Below, piece after piece: positions 15,855 to 24,988 of a stretch of 40,403 bases of DNA. The stretch is from the NCBI RefSeq assembly GCF_014323725.1, contig NZ_JABVED010000024.1, positions 1 through 40,403 on the forward strand, in the 5' to 3' direction. The notes beneath the pieces are model-generated. The model saw only the letters and a list, made by a program, of their open reading frames with translations. It was not told where the DNA came from and made no database searches. The DNA is from Actinokineospora xionganensis. GTDB lineage: Bacteria > Actinomycetota > Actinomycetes > Mycobacteriales > Pseudonocardiaceae. The position numbers and the translations under genes were made by a program. Numbering within the stretch: the first letter of the stretch is position 1; each line of letters starts with the position of its first letter.

Positions 15855-16917
15855 CCGCCAGGTCGTTCCAGCGGACCTGGTCGTCCGCGGCCAGGTCCCG
15901 GGTCGCGTGGCGGCCGAGGACGGTGGTGTAGTCGGCGGCCTTGATCTCACCGGTGCCCGGGCGCTTGACCCAGGTGTTGGCCTCCGTGAACGGCTCGCCC
16001 TTGGCGATCGGGGCGGTGGTGACGACGCTGGCGTAGGCGAAGTCGATCGTCGGCTGCTCGTCGCCGAGGATCTCCTTGCTGCCGCCCAGCGCCGCGTGGA
16101 TCAGCTTCGACCCGGTGACCAGCCTGCCGAACTCCTCCGGCGTGGACGACACGGGGATGTCCGGGCCCGGCCAGCCCATGTCCGAGGTGAAGTGCCGCTC
16201 CAGGACGCGCGCGCCCAGCGGCACCGCGCCCAGGCACGGGTAGATCGACGTGGTGTGGTCGGACAGGCCGAGGACAGCCTCGGGGAACGCGGCGCCGAGT
16301 TCGGCCAGCGCGCCGAGCCGCACCATCTCCGGCGGCGTCGGGTAGAGCGAGGTGCAGTGCAGCAGCGCGAAGCCGACGCCCGCCTCGAGCAGGATGTCGA
16401 CCGCGGGTCGGATGGACGCGACATCGTTCATGCCGGTGGACAGGATGACCGGCTTGCCCAACGCGGCGATGTGCTTGACCAGCGGGTAGTTGTTGCACTC
16501 GCCCGAGCCGATCTTGTACGCGGCGACGTCGAGCTCGGCGAGGCGGTCGGCGGCGGCACGGGAGAACGGGGTCGACAGGAAGATCATCCCGCGGTCCTCG
16601 GCGTGCTGCTTCAGCTCGCGCTCGTCCTGCGGCGACAACGCGCAGCGCTGCATCATCTGGTAGATCGGCTCGTCCGCGTTGCCCGGCACGACGTCGTTGG
16701 GGATCATCTCGTCCTCGACGACGTGCGTCTGGATCTTCACGCACTCCACGCCCGCGTCGGCGGCGTCGTCGACCATCCGGTGCGCCTTCGCCGGGTCCCC
16801 TTCGTGGTTGATGCCGATCTCGGCGATCACCAGCGGGGCGTGTCCCAGTCCGACCAGGCGGTCGCCGATGGCGAACTCCGGTGCGGTTGCGGGGTTGGCA
16901 CCTGCTGGGGTGTTCAT
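15847..16917 (-). CDS. neuB: N-acetylneuraminate (nonulosonic acid) synthase NeuB
   Basis: NeuB condenses an acylated mannosamine-type sugar with phosphoenolpyruvate to form the nine-carbon acid. The 356-residue product has the TIM-barrel motifs VIAEIGINHEGD (30-41), KIQTHVVEDEMIP, STPFSRAAADRL, KIGSGECNNYPLV, HCTSLYPTPPEM and LGLSDHT, plus a C-terminal SAF (antifreeze-like) domain. I chose the ATG at 16917 because AAGGA precedes it by about 8 bases. It is first in the neuB-neuC operon. Its leader (16918-17116) borders the left end of a TnpB element. Confidence 0.94.
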   Translation of the reverse strand: MNTPAGANPATAPEFAIGDRLVGLGHAPLVIAEIGINHEGDPAKAHRMVDDAADAGVECVKIQTHVVEDEMIPNDVVPGNADEPIYQMMQRCALSPQDERELKQHAEDRGMIFLSTPFSRAAADRLAELDVAAYKIGSGECNNYPLVKHIAALGKPVILSTGMNDVASIRPAVDILLEAGVGFALLHCTSLYPTPPEMVRLGALAELGAAFPEAVLGLSDHTTSIYPCLGAVPLGARVLERHFTSDMGWPGPDIPVSSTPEEFGRLVTGSKLIHAALGGSKEILGDEQPTIDFAYASVVTTAPIAKGEPFTEANTWVKRPGTGEIKAADYTTVLGRHATRDLAADDQVRWNDLADD

Positions 16918-17170
16918 CAGCGATCCTTGGTGTTCATGCGTGAAATTCTCCATCGTGGCTCTCAGGTTTGGCGCATGGCTGGTGGTGATCCGGCCGGGGG
17001 TAGGTCGAGTCAGCTGTTTTGTCGGTGCGTGGTCGTAGCGTGGGCGTGGTCGACCCTGACGGGGTTGGGGGCGGTGTGGTGCTTGGGGAAGGCCGGGGGT
17101 GGTTTGTGGAGTGTTGGTCTGCCCGGCGAGCGTGTGCGCACACATGTGCGCTGCATTGGTGGGGTCGGCG

Positions 17171-18391
17171 GTGAGTAAGCAGGGGTTTCGGGTGGAGTTG
17201 GCCCCGACCGATGAGCAGCGGGTCCTGTTGGGGCAGCACGCGGGGTTGTCTCGGTTGGTGGAGAATTTCGCGTTGGAACGGGTGAAGGCCGCCCTTGATC
17301 AGCGCGAGGCGGAGAAGACCTACGGCGTGGCTGAGGGTGGGTTGACTCCGGTGCCTTGGTCGGCGCCTGCGTTGGAGTCGGCGTGGCGTGCCGCGCACCC
17401 GGTGCGGTTCCCGTGGTTCACCGAGGCCGGGTTGTCCTCCCGGGTGCCGAAGGAGGCATGTCGGGTCCGGGCGGCCGGATTCCGCACCTTCTTCGATAGC
17501 CGCTCCGGCAAACGCAAGGGCCCCAAGGTCGGGTTTCCGTCCTGGCGCAAACGTAAGCATGGTGGCCGGTTCCGCTACGACGCCGACCGTGCCAAGCCAG
17601 TCGACACCCGCACCGTGCGGCTGCCCGGGGTCGGATCGATCGCCACCCGAGAGGACATGACCTGGTTGGTGAGTCGACTCGCGGAAAGTGAAGCCCGGGT
17701 GTTGGGCGCGACGGTGAAGGAGCGGGCCGGGCGGTGGTGGATCTCGTTTCAAATCGAGGTCGACCGCGCCGAACTTGACCAGCGGCGCGCCGCCCCGCCG
17801 GATGCCCCGGCATGCGGGGTCGACCTGGGGCTGACCACGTTCGCCACCGTCGTCGACAGTGACGGGACGGTCACCGAGATCCGTGCGCCCAAGCTGCTCA
17901 AGGCCGCGCTGCGCAAGCTGCGCAGGGCGAACAAGGCGCTGGCCAGGTCCCGACGGGGTTCGGCGAACCGGGCCAAGCGGCGCGCGGAGGTGGCCCGGGT
18001 GCATCTGCGGGTCGCCCACCGGCGCACCGATTTCCTGCACAAGACCACCACGAGGCTGGCGAGAACCAAATCGGCCGTCGCGGTGGAAACACTCAACATC
18101 GTCGGGATGGCAGGCAACCGCAGGTTGGCCCGCGCCATCTCCGACGCCGGGTGGGGCGAGTTCACCCGCCAACTCGACTACAAGGCTCGCTGGTACGGGT
18201 CGCGGGTGTGGAAAGCCGACCGCTGGTTCCCCAGCTCCAAGACCTGCTCGACCCCGGGCTGTGGGCAGCGGCATGGTGGGCTCACCCTCGCCGAACGGAC
18301 CTGGACTTGCACCGGGTGTGGAACGGTCCATCATCGCGACCGCAACGCCGCCACCAACTTGCTCGCGGCCATGCTCGCCGATGCCGCGTGA
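17171..18391 (+). CDS. tnpB: RNA-guided nuclease TnpB (OrfB family), apparently intact
   Basis: TnpB is an omega-RNA-guided RuvC-like endonuclease of IS200/IS605-group transposons and an ancestor of Cas12. All catalytic acids are present in the 406 residues: D218 in CGVDLGLTTFA, E306 in VAVETLNI and D390 in HHRDRNAATNL. The zinc ribbon is complete (C359, C364, C380, C383). The N-terminal start (SKQGFRVELAPTDEQRVLL) is typical. I chose the GTG at 17171; the frame is open further upstream, so a longer start cannot be excluded. With no tnpA, mobility would need a transposase in trans. Confidence 0.88.
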   Translation: MSKQGFRVELAPTDEQRVLLGQHAGLSRLVENFALERVKAALDQREAEKTYGVAEGGLTPVPWSAPALESAWRAAHPVRFPWFTEAGLSSRVPKEACRVRAAGFRTFFDSRSGKRKGPKVGFPSWRKRKHGGRFRYDADRAKPVDTRTVRLPGVGSIATREDMTWLVSRLAESEARVLGATVKERAGRWWISFQIEVDRAELDQRRAAPPDAPACGVDLGLTTFATVVDSDGTVTEIRAPKLLKAALRKLRRANKALARSRRGSANRAKRRAEVARVHLRVAHRRTDFLHKTTTRLARTKSAVAVETLNIVGMAGNRRLARAISDAGWGEFTRQLDYKARWYGSRVWKADRWFPSSKTCSTPGCGQRHGGLTLAERTWTCTGCGTVHHRDRNAATNLLAAMLADAA

Positions 18392-18520
18392 CCGGATCAG
18401 ATCACCTCGCCGGGAAGTTCCCCGGAGAGACGAAACGCCTGTGGAGACCACATCAGCCTCCGGCCCCGCCGGAGCAACGGTCAGCGAAGCAGGAAGAATC
18501 ACTGAGATTCAACGAACGGG
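18370..18520 (+). ncRNA. Predicted omega RNA / right end of the TnpB element
   Basis: The last codons of tnpB and about 128 bases after its stop are conserved with the isolated copy at 23379-23525. Conservation includes the hairpin-forming GCCGGGAAGTTCCCCGG, AGAC.AAACGCCTGT and CTCCGGCCCCGCCG, and stops abruptly at CAACGAACGG. That is where TnpB omega RNAs are encoded and where the guide begins. The guide read off here would start at about 18520 (ACTCAGGCAAG onward). No transcript is shown. Confidence 0.55.
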
Positions 18521-18718
18521 ACTCAGGCAAGATCAACTTCCCTCCTTCGGGGGGTCGGGGCAACGTCGCCGCCCAAACTTCCACACACGTCAGGCGGCCC
18601 CGTCCGGTGGCCGTGGCAGCGTCGAGACGTTACCCGGCCCAGCCGTCGCCGTGTCAACAGGAGTGCCCGGTCGACACCGATCGGTTACCGACTCAGGTGT
18701 ACGGGACGTACCTTCCCG

Positions 18719-19093
18719 ATGATGAAGACACCGTCACGCCAGTGGCCCACCGACAAGGTGACCGCGTTGCGGCTTGGCCAGCGCCTGGTCGCCGAGGTGC
18801 GGGCGTCCGGACCGGGCAGGCGAGCGTTGGTCGAAATAAGACCGGACGTCACCGAGGCCGACACCGAAGCCCGTGATCAGGGCTGGAAACGGGCTGACCA
18901 GGCCCGCACCTTCACCCTGCGGCACTGGGACTACGACGCCGACCGCCTCGACGGGTTCGACTATGACCTCGGAGCAGTCCTGGTCAAGGCCGCCACCGCC
19001 ACCGGCGAGCCGGAACTGGCCGCCATCCTCGAAACGTGGCACCTGGACCCCGACCAGTTCGTCTACCCGTGGCAGACGGACGACCCGGCGTAG
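18719..19093 (+). CDS. Small hypothetical protein
   Basis: A 124-residue acidic protein that I do not recognise. It shows ALRLGQRLVAEVRASGPGRR, a helical middle (VTEADTEARDQGWKRADQAR) and a C-terminus rich in Asp and Trp (ETWHLDPDQFVYPWQTDDP). It begins with two consecutive ATG codons, 18719 and 18722. It lies 200 bases after the right end of the TnpB element; in that gap I see only a short GTAC-based inverted repeat near 18700. Codon use looks like real coding sequence. Confidence 0.6.
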   Translation: MMKTPSRQWPTDKVTALRLGQRLVAEVRASGPGRRALVEIRPDVTEADTEARDQGWKRADQARTFTLRHWDYDADRLDGFDYDLGAVLVKAATATGEPELAAILETWHLDPDQFVYPWQTDDPA

Positions 19094-19159
19094 CCGAGCA
19101 AGGCGCACAGAGTGCAGGTCTAGGAGCCTCGCATCTGCGCGCCAATTGGTAAGCAAGGC

Positions 19160-19300
19160 CTAAGCCGTGTCTGGTCGATCGGTCGGGTGACCTTGGAGGC
19201 GGGCGTGCAAGTGCATGTCGTGTCGGCCGTCGTCGTGTAAGGCGGCGCTGCGCTTGGTGCCTTCCAGGACGTAGCCGCATTTCGTGGCGTTCGAGGCCTA
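19160..19300 (-). pseudogene. C-terminal remnant of a GNAT acetyltransferase
   Basis: On the minus strand the frame ending TAG at 19160-19162 reads NATKCGYVLEG, TKRSAALHDDGRHDMHLHARL. This is the classic end of a GNAT N-acetyltransferase (asparagine-containing helix, GY/F.LEG, then a final strand). An in-frame stop just upstream and no recognisable N-terminal domain mark it as a fragment. Confidence 0.5.
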
Positions 19301-19479
19301 CCAGCAGGATTGGCGACGCGAGAAGGGCGGCCACTGGAGCACGGGTTGAGGGGACTCGGCGAGTGAGCCAGAGGGAACGGTGGGGGGCGTCGACAGAGCG
19401 CGAAGCATAGTGGACATCAACCGCCTCGAAGGTCGTGACGCCGTGCGCTGAGCGAGGCTCGTAGGGCAAGAAAGCCCAG
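19301..19479. other. Gap without recognisable gene
   Basis: Between the GNAT remnant and the hemolysin-III gene I see no start, ribosome site or protein motif on either strand. It may be eroded remains of the same acetyltransferase region. Confidence 0.4.
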
Positions 19480-20154
19480 CTAGGAATACAGAACGAGCCA
19501 GATCGCGACGTAGTGGCAAAGCGCCGCGATGACGGTGGCGGCGTGGAAGAACTCGTGGTGGCCGAACACACCCGGCCACGGGTTGGGCCACTTCGTCGCG
19601 TAGAAGACCGCGCCGACGGTGTAGAAGGCGCCGCCGACCAGGATCAGGACGAGGGCGGCGACACCGGCGCTGCGCAGCAGTTCGGGCAGCACGAACACGG
19701 CGACCCAGCCCAGCGCGATGTAGATGGGGGTGCCCAGCCAGCGCGGGGCGTGCGGCCACAGCAGCTTGAGTCCGACACCGAGCAGCGCGCCGCCCCAGAC
19801 GACGCCGAGGATCACGTACCCCGTCGGCTTGGTCATGCCGAGCAGGCAGAACGGGGTGTACGTGCCCGCGATGAACAGGAAGATCATCGAGTGGTCGAGC
19901 CGCTTCATCCACGTCCGCGCGCGCTCGGTCACCCACCAGCGGCGGTGGTACAGGGCGCTCACGCCGAACAGGCCGAGCACGGTGATGACGTAGACGGACG
20001 TGGCGAGTGCGGCGACGCCTGACACCGTGGACGCGGCGAGCGCGATGAGGGTCGCGCCGGTCACCACCGACACGATGAAGGACCAGAAGTGGATGACACC
20101 GCGCATGCGCGGCTTGGTGGACCGATCCGGTTCGGTCGTCGTCGCTGCCGTCAC
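19480..20154 (-). CDS. Hemolysin III / PAQR family membrane protein
   Basis: This 224-residue, seven-helix membrane protein belongs to the YqfA/hemolysin III branch of the PAQR family (Rv1085c in M. tuberculosis). Family motifs are SALYHR after helix 2, the LDHSMIFLFIAGTYTPF segment, and the C-terminal metal-ligand motif HHEFFHAATVIAALCHY. PAQR proteins are metal-dependent membrane hydrolase-like proteins, and the bacterial role is unsettled. The GTG start at 20154 is preceded only by a weak GGTGG. It keeps the backbone order, next to the Z-prenyl synthase. Confidence 0.92.
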   Translation of the reverse strand: MTAATTTEPDRSTKPRMRGVIHFWSFIVSVVTGATLIALAASTVSGVAALATSVYVITVLGLFGVSALYHRRWWVTERARTWMKRLDHSMIFLFIAGTYTPFCLLGMTKPTGYVILGVVWGGALLGVGLKLLWPHAPRWLGTPIYIALGWVAVFVLPELLRSAGVAALVLILVGGAFYTVGAVFYATKWPNPWPGVFGHHEFFHAATVIAALCHYVAIWLVLYS

Positions 20155-20211
20155 GCCACCAACGCTACGGCAGCGTAAGTTGCGTCGCCGAAGGCTGTGG
20201 CCGGCCGCACA

Positions 20212-20649
20212 TCAGGACCAGCCGACGACCTCACGGTGCTCGACCCTGAGGCACCGGTCCATCACGACGTCGAGCCCGCCGTCGGCCGCGATCCGCGCCG
20301 CCTGCTCGCTGATCACCCCGATCTGCAGCCACAGGGCGCCCGCCCCGACCGCGACGGCCTCCTCGGCGACACCGGGCGCGTGCTCGGGTCTGCGGAACAC
20401 GTCGACGATGTCGATCGGCACCTCGATGTCGGCCAGCGACGCGTAGGCAGGCAGGCCCTCCCACTGCGTCAGCGCCGGGTTCACGGGCAGCACCCGCAGA
20501 CCGCTCGCCACCAGGTATTTGGCGACCGCGAAGCTGGGCCGTGCCGGATCGGCGCTGAGGCCGACCACGGCGACGGTCCGGGATTCGTGGACCAACCGCT
20601 CGATGGCCGTGAGGTCCTGCCATATCGGATCGATACCAGTGCGGTGCAC
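20212..20649 (-). CDS. CoA-binding domain protein (YccU type)
   Basis: The 145-residue product has the Rossmann-like CoA-binding fold: TVAVVGLSADPARPSFAVAKYL near residues 25-46, GLRVLPVNPALTQWEG, then IDIVDVFRRPEHAPGVAEEA and ALWLQIGVISEQAARIAADGG, ending DVVMDRCLRVEHREV. Small proteins of this type bind CoA or act as stand-alone relatives of succinyl-CoA synthetase domains; the reaction is unknown. I chose the GTG at 20649. The frame extends to an ATG at 20694, but that would overlap the start of the divergent prenyl synthase. Confidence 0.85.
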   Translation of the reverse strand: MHRTGIDPIWQDLTAIERLVHESRTVAVVGLSADPARPSFAVAKYLVASGLRVLPVNPALTQWEGLPAYASLADIEVPIDIVDVFRRPEHAPGVAEEAVAVGAGALWLQIGVISEQAARIAADGGLDVVMDRCLRVEHREVVGWS

Positions 20650-20692
20650 GCGACCAGTGTGCCTGTTTCGGGGGCCGAACGGCGTACTCTCC

Positions 20693-21475
20693 ATGCCCGT
20701 GAGTCTTCGCAGGCGAGTGGCCGACGTTGTGTACGGCCTCTACGAGAAGCGTCTCCTCCAGCAAGCGGGCGGTGAGATCCCCCGCCACGTCGGCGTGATG
20801 CTCGACGGCAACCGGCGCTGGGCCCGGGAGGCCGGGTTCACCGACGTCAACGATGGGCACCGGGTGGGCGCGCAGCGCATCGCCGATCTGCTCGGCTGGT
20901 GCAACGAGGCCGGGGTCGAGGTCGTCACCCTGTGGCTGCTCTCCACCGACAACCTGACCCGTCCGGAGTCCGAACTGGCCCCGCTGCTGGAGATCATCGG
21001 CGACGTCGTCGACGAACTGGCCGAGCCGGGCAGCCCGTGGCGGCTGCGGATCATCGGCGCCCTGGACATCCTGCCCACCGAGACGGCCAAACGGCTCTCG
21101 GCGGCGGCGCAGCGGTCCGAGGGGCGCACGGGGATGGAAGTGAACATCGCCGTGGGCTACGGCGGTCGCCGCGAGATCGCCGACGCGGTGCGCAAGCTGC
21201 TGCAGCAGCACGCGGAGGCGGGCAGCACGATCGAGGAGCTCGCCGAGGTCCTCGACGTCGACCACATCGCCGAACACCTCTACACCTCAGGCCAGCCCGA
21301 CCCGGACCTCGTGATCCGAACCTCCGGTGAACAGCGTCTGTCGGGATTCCTGCTGTGGCAGTCCGCGCATTCGGAGTTCCATTTCTGCGAGGCCTACTGG
21401 CCCGATTTCCGGCGCACCGACTTTTTGCGAGCTTTGCGCGCCTATGGTATTCGGCACCGCCGATTCGGCTCCTAG
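20693..21475 (+). CDS. Short-chain Z-isoprenyl diphosphate synthase (UppS family)
   Basis: This cis-prenyltransferase condenses isopentenyl diphosphate units; the mycobacterial counterpart Rv1086 makes (2Z,6E)-farnesyl diphosphate for decaprenyl phosphate synthesis. The 260-residue product shows the active-site MLDGNRRWAREAG (D38), LSTDNLTRP, VAVGYGGRREIADAVRKL-type block, and the C-terminal IRTSGEQRLSGFLLWQSAHSE and FCEAYWPDFR. The position after the hemolysin-III gene matches Rv1085c-Rv1086. No clear ribosome site precedes the ATG, but TACTCT sits just before it, so a leaderless transcript is possible. A GTG at 20699 is an alternative start. Confidence 0.92.
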   Translation: MPVSLRRRVADVVYGLYEKRLLQQAGGEIPRHVGVMLDGNRRWAREAGFTDVNDGHRVGAQRIADLLGWCNEAGVEVVTLWLLSTDNLTRPESELAPLLEIIGDVVDELAEPGSPWRLRIIGALDILPTETAKRLSAAAQRSEGRTGMEVNIAVGYGGRREIADAVRKLLQQHAEAGSTIEELAEVLDVDHIAEHLYTSGQPDPDLVIRTSGEQRLSGFLLWQSAHSEFHFCEAYWPDFRRTDFLRALRAYGIRHRRFGS

Positions 21476-21731
21476 GTCCCAGCCCCGCCGCAGGCAGATG
21501 ACGCCCCGCGATTACGCACCGGTGTCCGCGGGTAGTCACTCTCTGTCGAGTGATCACGTGTCGTGAGCGTGGCCGCCCGGTGACGAAAAAGAAAATCACC
21601 TGTGTGGCAGCCAGCGAAGTGTCGGTCCACGCAGGTAGCTTTCGAAGTGTCGGATCGTGTCCATGGCGATCCGGCCCGGGAGGTCCTGGTCGTGAGCATG
21701 ACGATCGCGAGGGGGCCGGCACCCGGTCCTC
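21476..21731. other. Gap upstream of phoH2
   Basis: No convincing gene. Open frames here lack motifs and conflict with one another. The region probably holds the phoH2 promoter; GTCACTC...GAGTGATCAC near 21535-21558 is a possible inverted repeat. Confidence 0.35.
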
Positions 21732-21848
21732 GTGGACGGCGAGGTCGAAGTCGGTAGTTCCGACGACGACCCGGCCAACCAGCCAGGGCCAGTGCCCGGC
21801 CCACCGAGGAGCGGACGCGGTGCCGTGTCCGTGAGGGAGTTGCCGTGA
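21732..21848 (+). CDS. Possible small partner ORF overlapping phoH2 (PhoAT position)
   Basis: A 38-codon frame from a GTG at 21732 encodes a short acidic, then proline- and glycine-rich peptide ([19 protein letters not shown] at the start). It stops with TGA at 21846-21848, overlapping the phoH2 GTG start by exactly four bases (GTGA). In mycobacteria a short gene, phoAT, precedes and overlaps phoH2 in this way. There is no strong ribosome site and the frame is closed by stops just upstream of 21702, so this is a candidate only. Confidence 0.3.
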   Translation: MDGEVEVGSSDDDPANQPGPVPGPPRSGRGAVSVRELP

Positions 21849-23233
21849 CTGCTTCGCGATCGTCCAGGCGCACTGCCAGCCTTTCCTCAGGCTCTTCTCG
21901 CACGTCTTCCAAGGAGGCCGACCCAGCTCCGCGCACGTATGTCCTCGACACCTCCGTCCTGCTCTCCGACCCCTGGGCACTGACCAGGTTCGCCGAGCAC
22001 TCGGTCGTGATCCCGCTGGTCGTGATCAGCGAGCTGGAGGGCAAACGGCACCATCCCGAACTGGGCTGGTTCGCACGGGAGACCCTGCGACTGCTCGATG
22101 ATCTACGGCTGGCCCACGGCAGGCTCGACAAGCCGATCCCGATCGGCGACTCCGGCGGCTCCCTGCATGTCGAGCTCAACCACTCCGACCCGTCGGTGCT
22201 CCCAGCCGGGTTCCGCACCGACTCCAACGACGCGCGCATCCTCGCGTGCGCGCTCAACCTCGCGGCCGAGGACCTCGCGGTCACGCTGGTCACCAAGGAC
22301 ATCCCGCTGCGGGTAAAAGCCGGTGCGGTCGGTCTCGACGCCGACGAATACCGCGCCGGCGAGGTGACTCCGTCCGGTTGGACCGGGATCGCCGACGTCG
22401 AGGTGGGCCAGGATCTCGTCGACGCGCTGTTCGCCGCCGACGACAACACCGTTGACCTGGCCGAATTCGGTCTCGACACCACCGAACACCCGGTCAATAC
22501 CGGTCTGCGGCTCCTCGCGGGCACCAGCAGCGCACTCGGCCGGGTCACCCCGGACAAGCAGGTCCAACTCGTGCGCGGCGACCGTGAGGCCTTCGGGCTG
22601 CACGGCCGCTCAGCCGAGCAGCGGATCGCGCTCGACCTGCTGCTGGACCCGGACATCGGCATCGTCTCCCTCGGCGGCCGAGCCGGAACCGGCAAGTCGG
22701 CGCTCGCGCTGTGCGCCGGGCTGGAGGCCGTCATGGAACGCGGCCTCCACAAGCGGGTGGTGGTCTTCCGACCGATGTACGCGGTCGGCGGGCAGGACCT
22801 CGGCTACCTGCCGGGTTCCGAGAGCGAGAAGATGCAGCCGTGGGCGCAGGCGGTCTTCGACACGCTCGAAGCGCTGGTCAGCAAGGCCGTGATCGAGGAA
22901 GTTCTCGACCGCGGGATGCTCGAGGTGCTGCCGCTGACCCACATCCGCGGCCGCTCGCTGCACGACTCGTTCGTGATCGTCGACGAGGCCCAGTCGCTGG
23001 AGCGCAACGTCTTGCTGACGGTGCTCTCCAGGCTGGGCTCAGGTTCCCGGGTCGTGCTCACCCACGACGTCGCCCAGCGCGACAACCTGCGCGTCGGCCG
23101 CTACGACGGGGTCGCGGCGGTGATCGAGAAGCTGAAGGGGCATCCGCTGTTCGCCCACGTCACGCTGACCCGATCCGAGCGGTCCCCGATCGCCGCGCTG
23201 GTGACGGAAATGCTCGAAGACCACACCGGATAG
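21845..23233 (+). CDS. phoH2: PhoH2: PIN-domain RNase fused to PhoH ATPase
   Basis: PhoH2 joins a PIN-domain endoribonuclease to a PhoH-type ATPase; the mycobacterial protein (Rv1095) is a sequence-specific RNA helicase and RNase. In the 462 residues the PIN acids are D35 ([10 protein letters not shown]), E63/E65 (ISELEGK), D129 ([10 protein letters not shown]) and D152 (VTKDIPLR). The ATPase has Walker A GRAGTGKS (278-285) and Walker B VIVDEAQ (377-383). All are intact. GTG start at 21845 with AGGGAG 6 bases upstream. A strong terminator follows. Confidence 0.94.
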   Translation: MTASRSSRRTASLSSGSSRTSSKEADPAPRTYVLDTSVLLSDPWALTRFAEHSVVIPLVVISELEGKRHHPELGWFARETLRLLDDLRLAHGRLDKPIPIGDSGGSLHVELNHSDPSVLPAGFRTDSNDARILACALNLAAEDLAVTLVTKDIPLRVKAGAVGLDADEYRAGEVTPSGWTGIADVEVGQDLVDALFAADDNTVDLAEFGLDTTEHPVNTGLRLLAGTSSALGRVTPDKQVQLVRGDREAFGLHGRSAEQRIALDLLLDPDIGIVSLGGRAGTGKSALALCAGLEAVMERGLHKRVVVFRPMYAVGGQDLGYLPGSESEKMQPWAQAVFDTLEALVSKAVIEEVLDRGMLEVLPLTHIRGRSLHDSFVIVDEAQSLERNVLLTVLSRLGSGSRVVLTHDVAQRDNLRVGRYDGVAAVIEKLKGHPLFAHVTLTRSERSPIAALVTEMLEDHTG

Positions 23234-23247
23234 TCCACTTCCACACC

Positions 23248-23283
23248 GGAATCCCCGCCCTGCGTTCGCGGGGCGGGGATTCC
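23248..23283 (+). terminator. Strong hairpin after phoH2
   Basis: GGAATCCCCGCCC (23248-23260) and GGGCGGGGATTCC (23271-23283) form a perfect 13-bp stem around a 10-base loop, 15 bases after the phoH2 stop. Confidence 0.8.
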
Positions 23284-23336
23284 GCCTGTAAGTCGCGGTC
23301 CGATGCCGCGGGGATGACGAGGGCCTGTCGTGGGCC

Positions 23337-23525
23337 GTCTGCGCGGCGAGCGTGTCGCTCGTGTGTGCGGACAATGTGCCATGCTCGCCGATACCGCGTG
23401 AGCGAGCCTATCGCCGGGAAGTTCCCCGGAGAGACAAAACGCCTGTCGAGACCATGTCAGACTCCGGCCCCGCCGAAGCAAACGGTCAACGAAGCGGGAA
23501 CGATCGCTGAGATCCAACGAACGGA
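23337..23525 (+). mobile_element. Miniature TnpB-derived element without tnpB
   Basis: About 190 bases match only the two ends of the intact element at 17117-18520. 23337-23378 resembles its left end and 23379-23525 its right end, joined directly with the whole nuclease gene missing. It lies between the phoH2 terminator and the 3' end of guaB1, and its right edge is 9 bases from the guaB1 stop. Confidence 0.65.
23379..23525 (+). ncRNA. Predicted orphan omega RNA
   Basis: This segment is a second copy of the conserved right end at 18370-18520. It keeps the GCCGGGAAGTTCCCCGGAGA hairpin, the GCC-rich hairpin and the CAACGAACGG terminus, with scattered substitutions. If transcribed it could serve the TnpB encoded at 17171, with a guide starting at about 23525 (ATTCCGCGTTC onward) that reads into guaB1. 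No tnpB is attached. Confidence 0.45.
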
Positions 23526-23533
23526 TTCCGCGT

Positions 23534-24988
<1,455 letters not shown>

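Larger units (their letters stand above)
17117..18520 (+). mobile_element. TnpB element with intact nuclease gene
   Basis: The element holds one gene, tnpB, and no tnpA. The right end is defined by close similarity of 18370-18519 to an isolated copy at 23379-23525. A weaker left-end match pairs 17117-17155 with 23337-23378 (GGCGAGCGTGT and the bases after it). It lies between neuB and a small hypothetical gene. Exact ends are approximate. Confidence 0.65.

Noticed and set aside
21550..21834. 94-codon frame upstream of phoH2
   Set aside because: Irregular codon use and no motif. It conflicts with the shorter frame that overlaps phoH2 by GTGA and has no better ribosome site.
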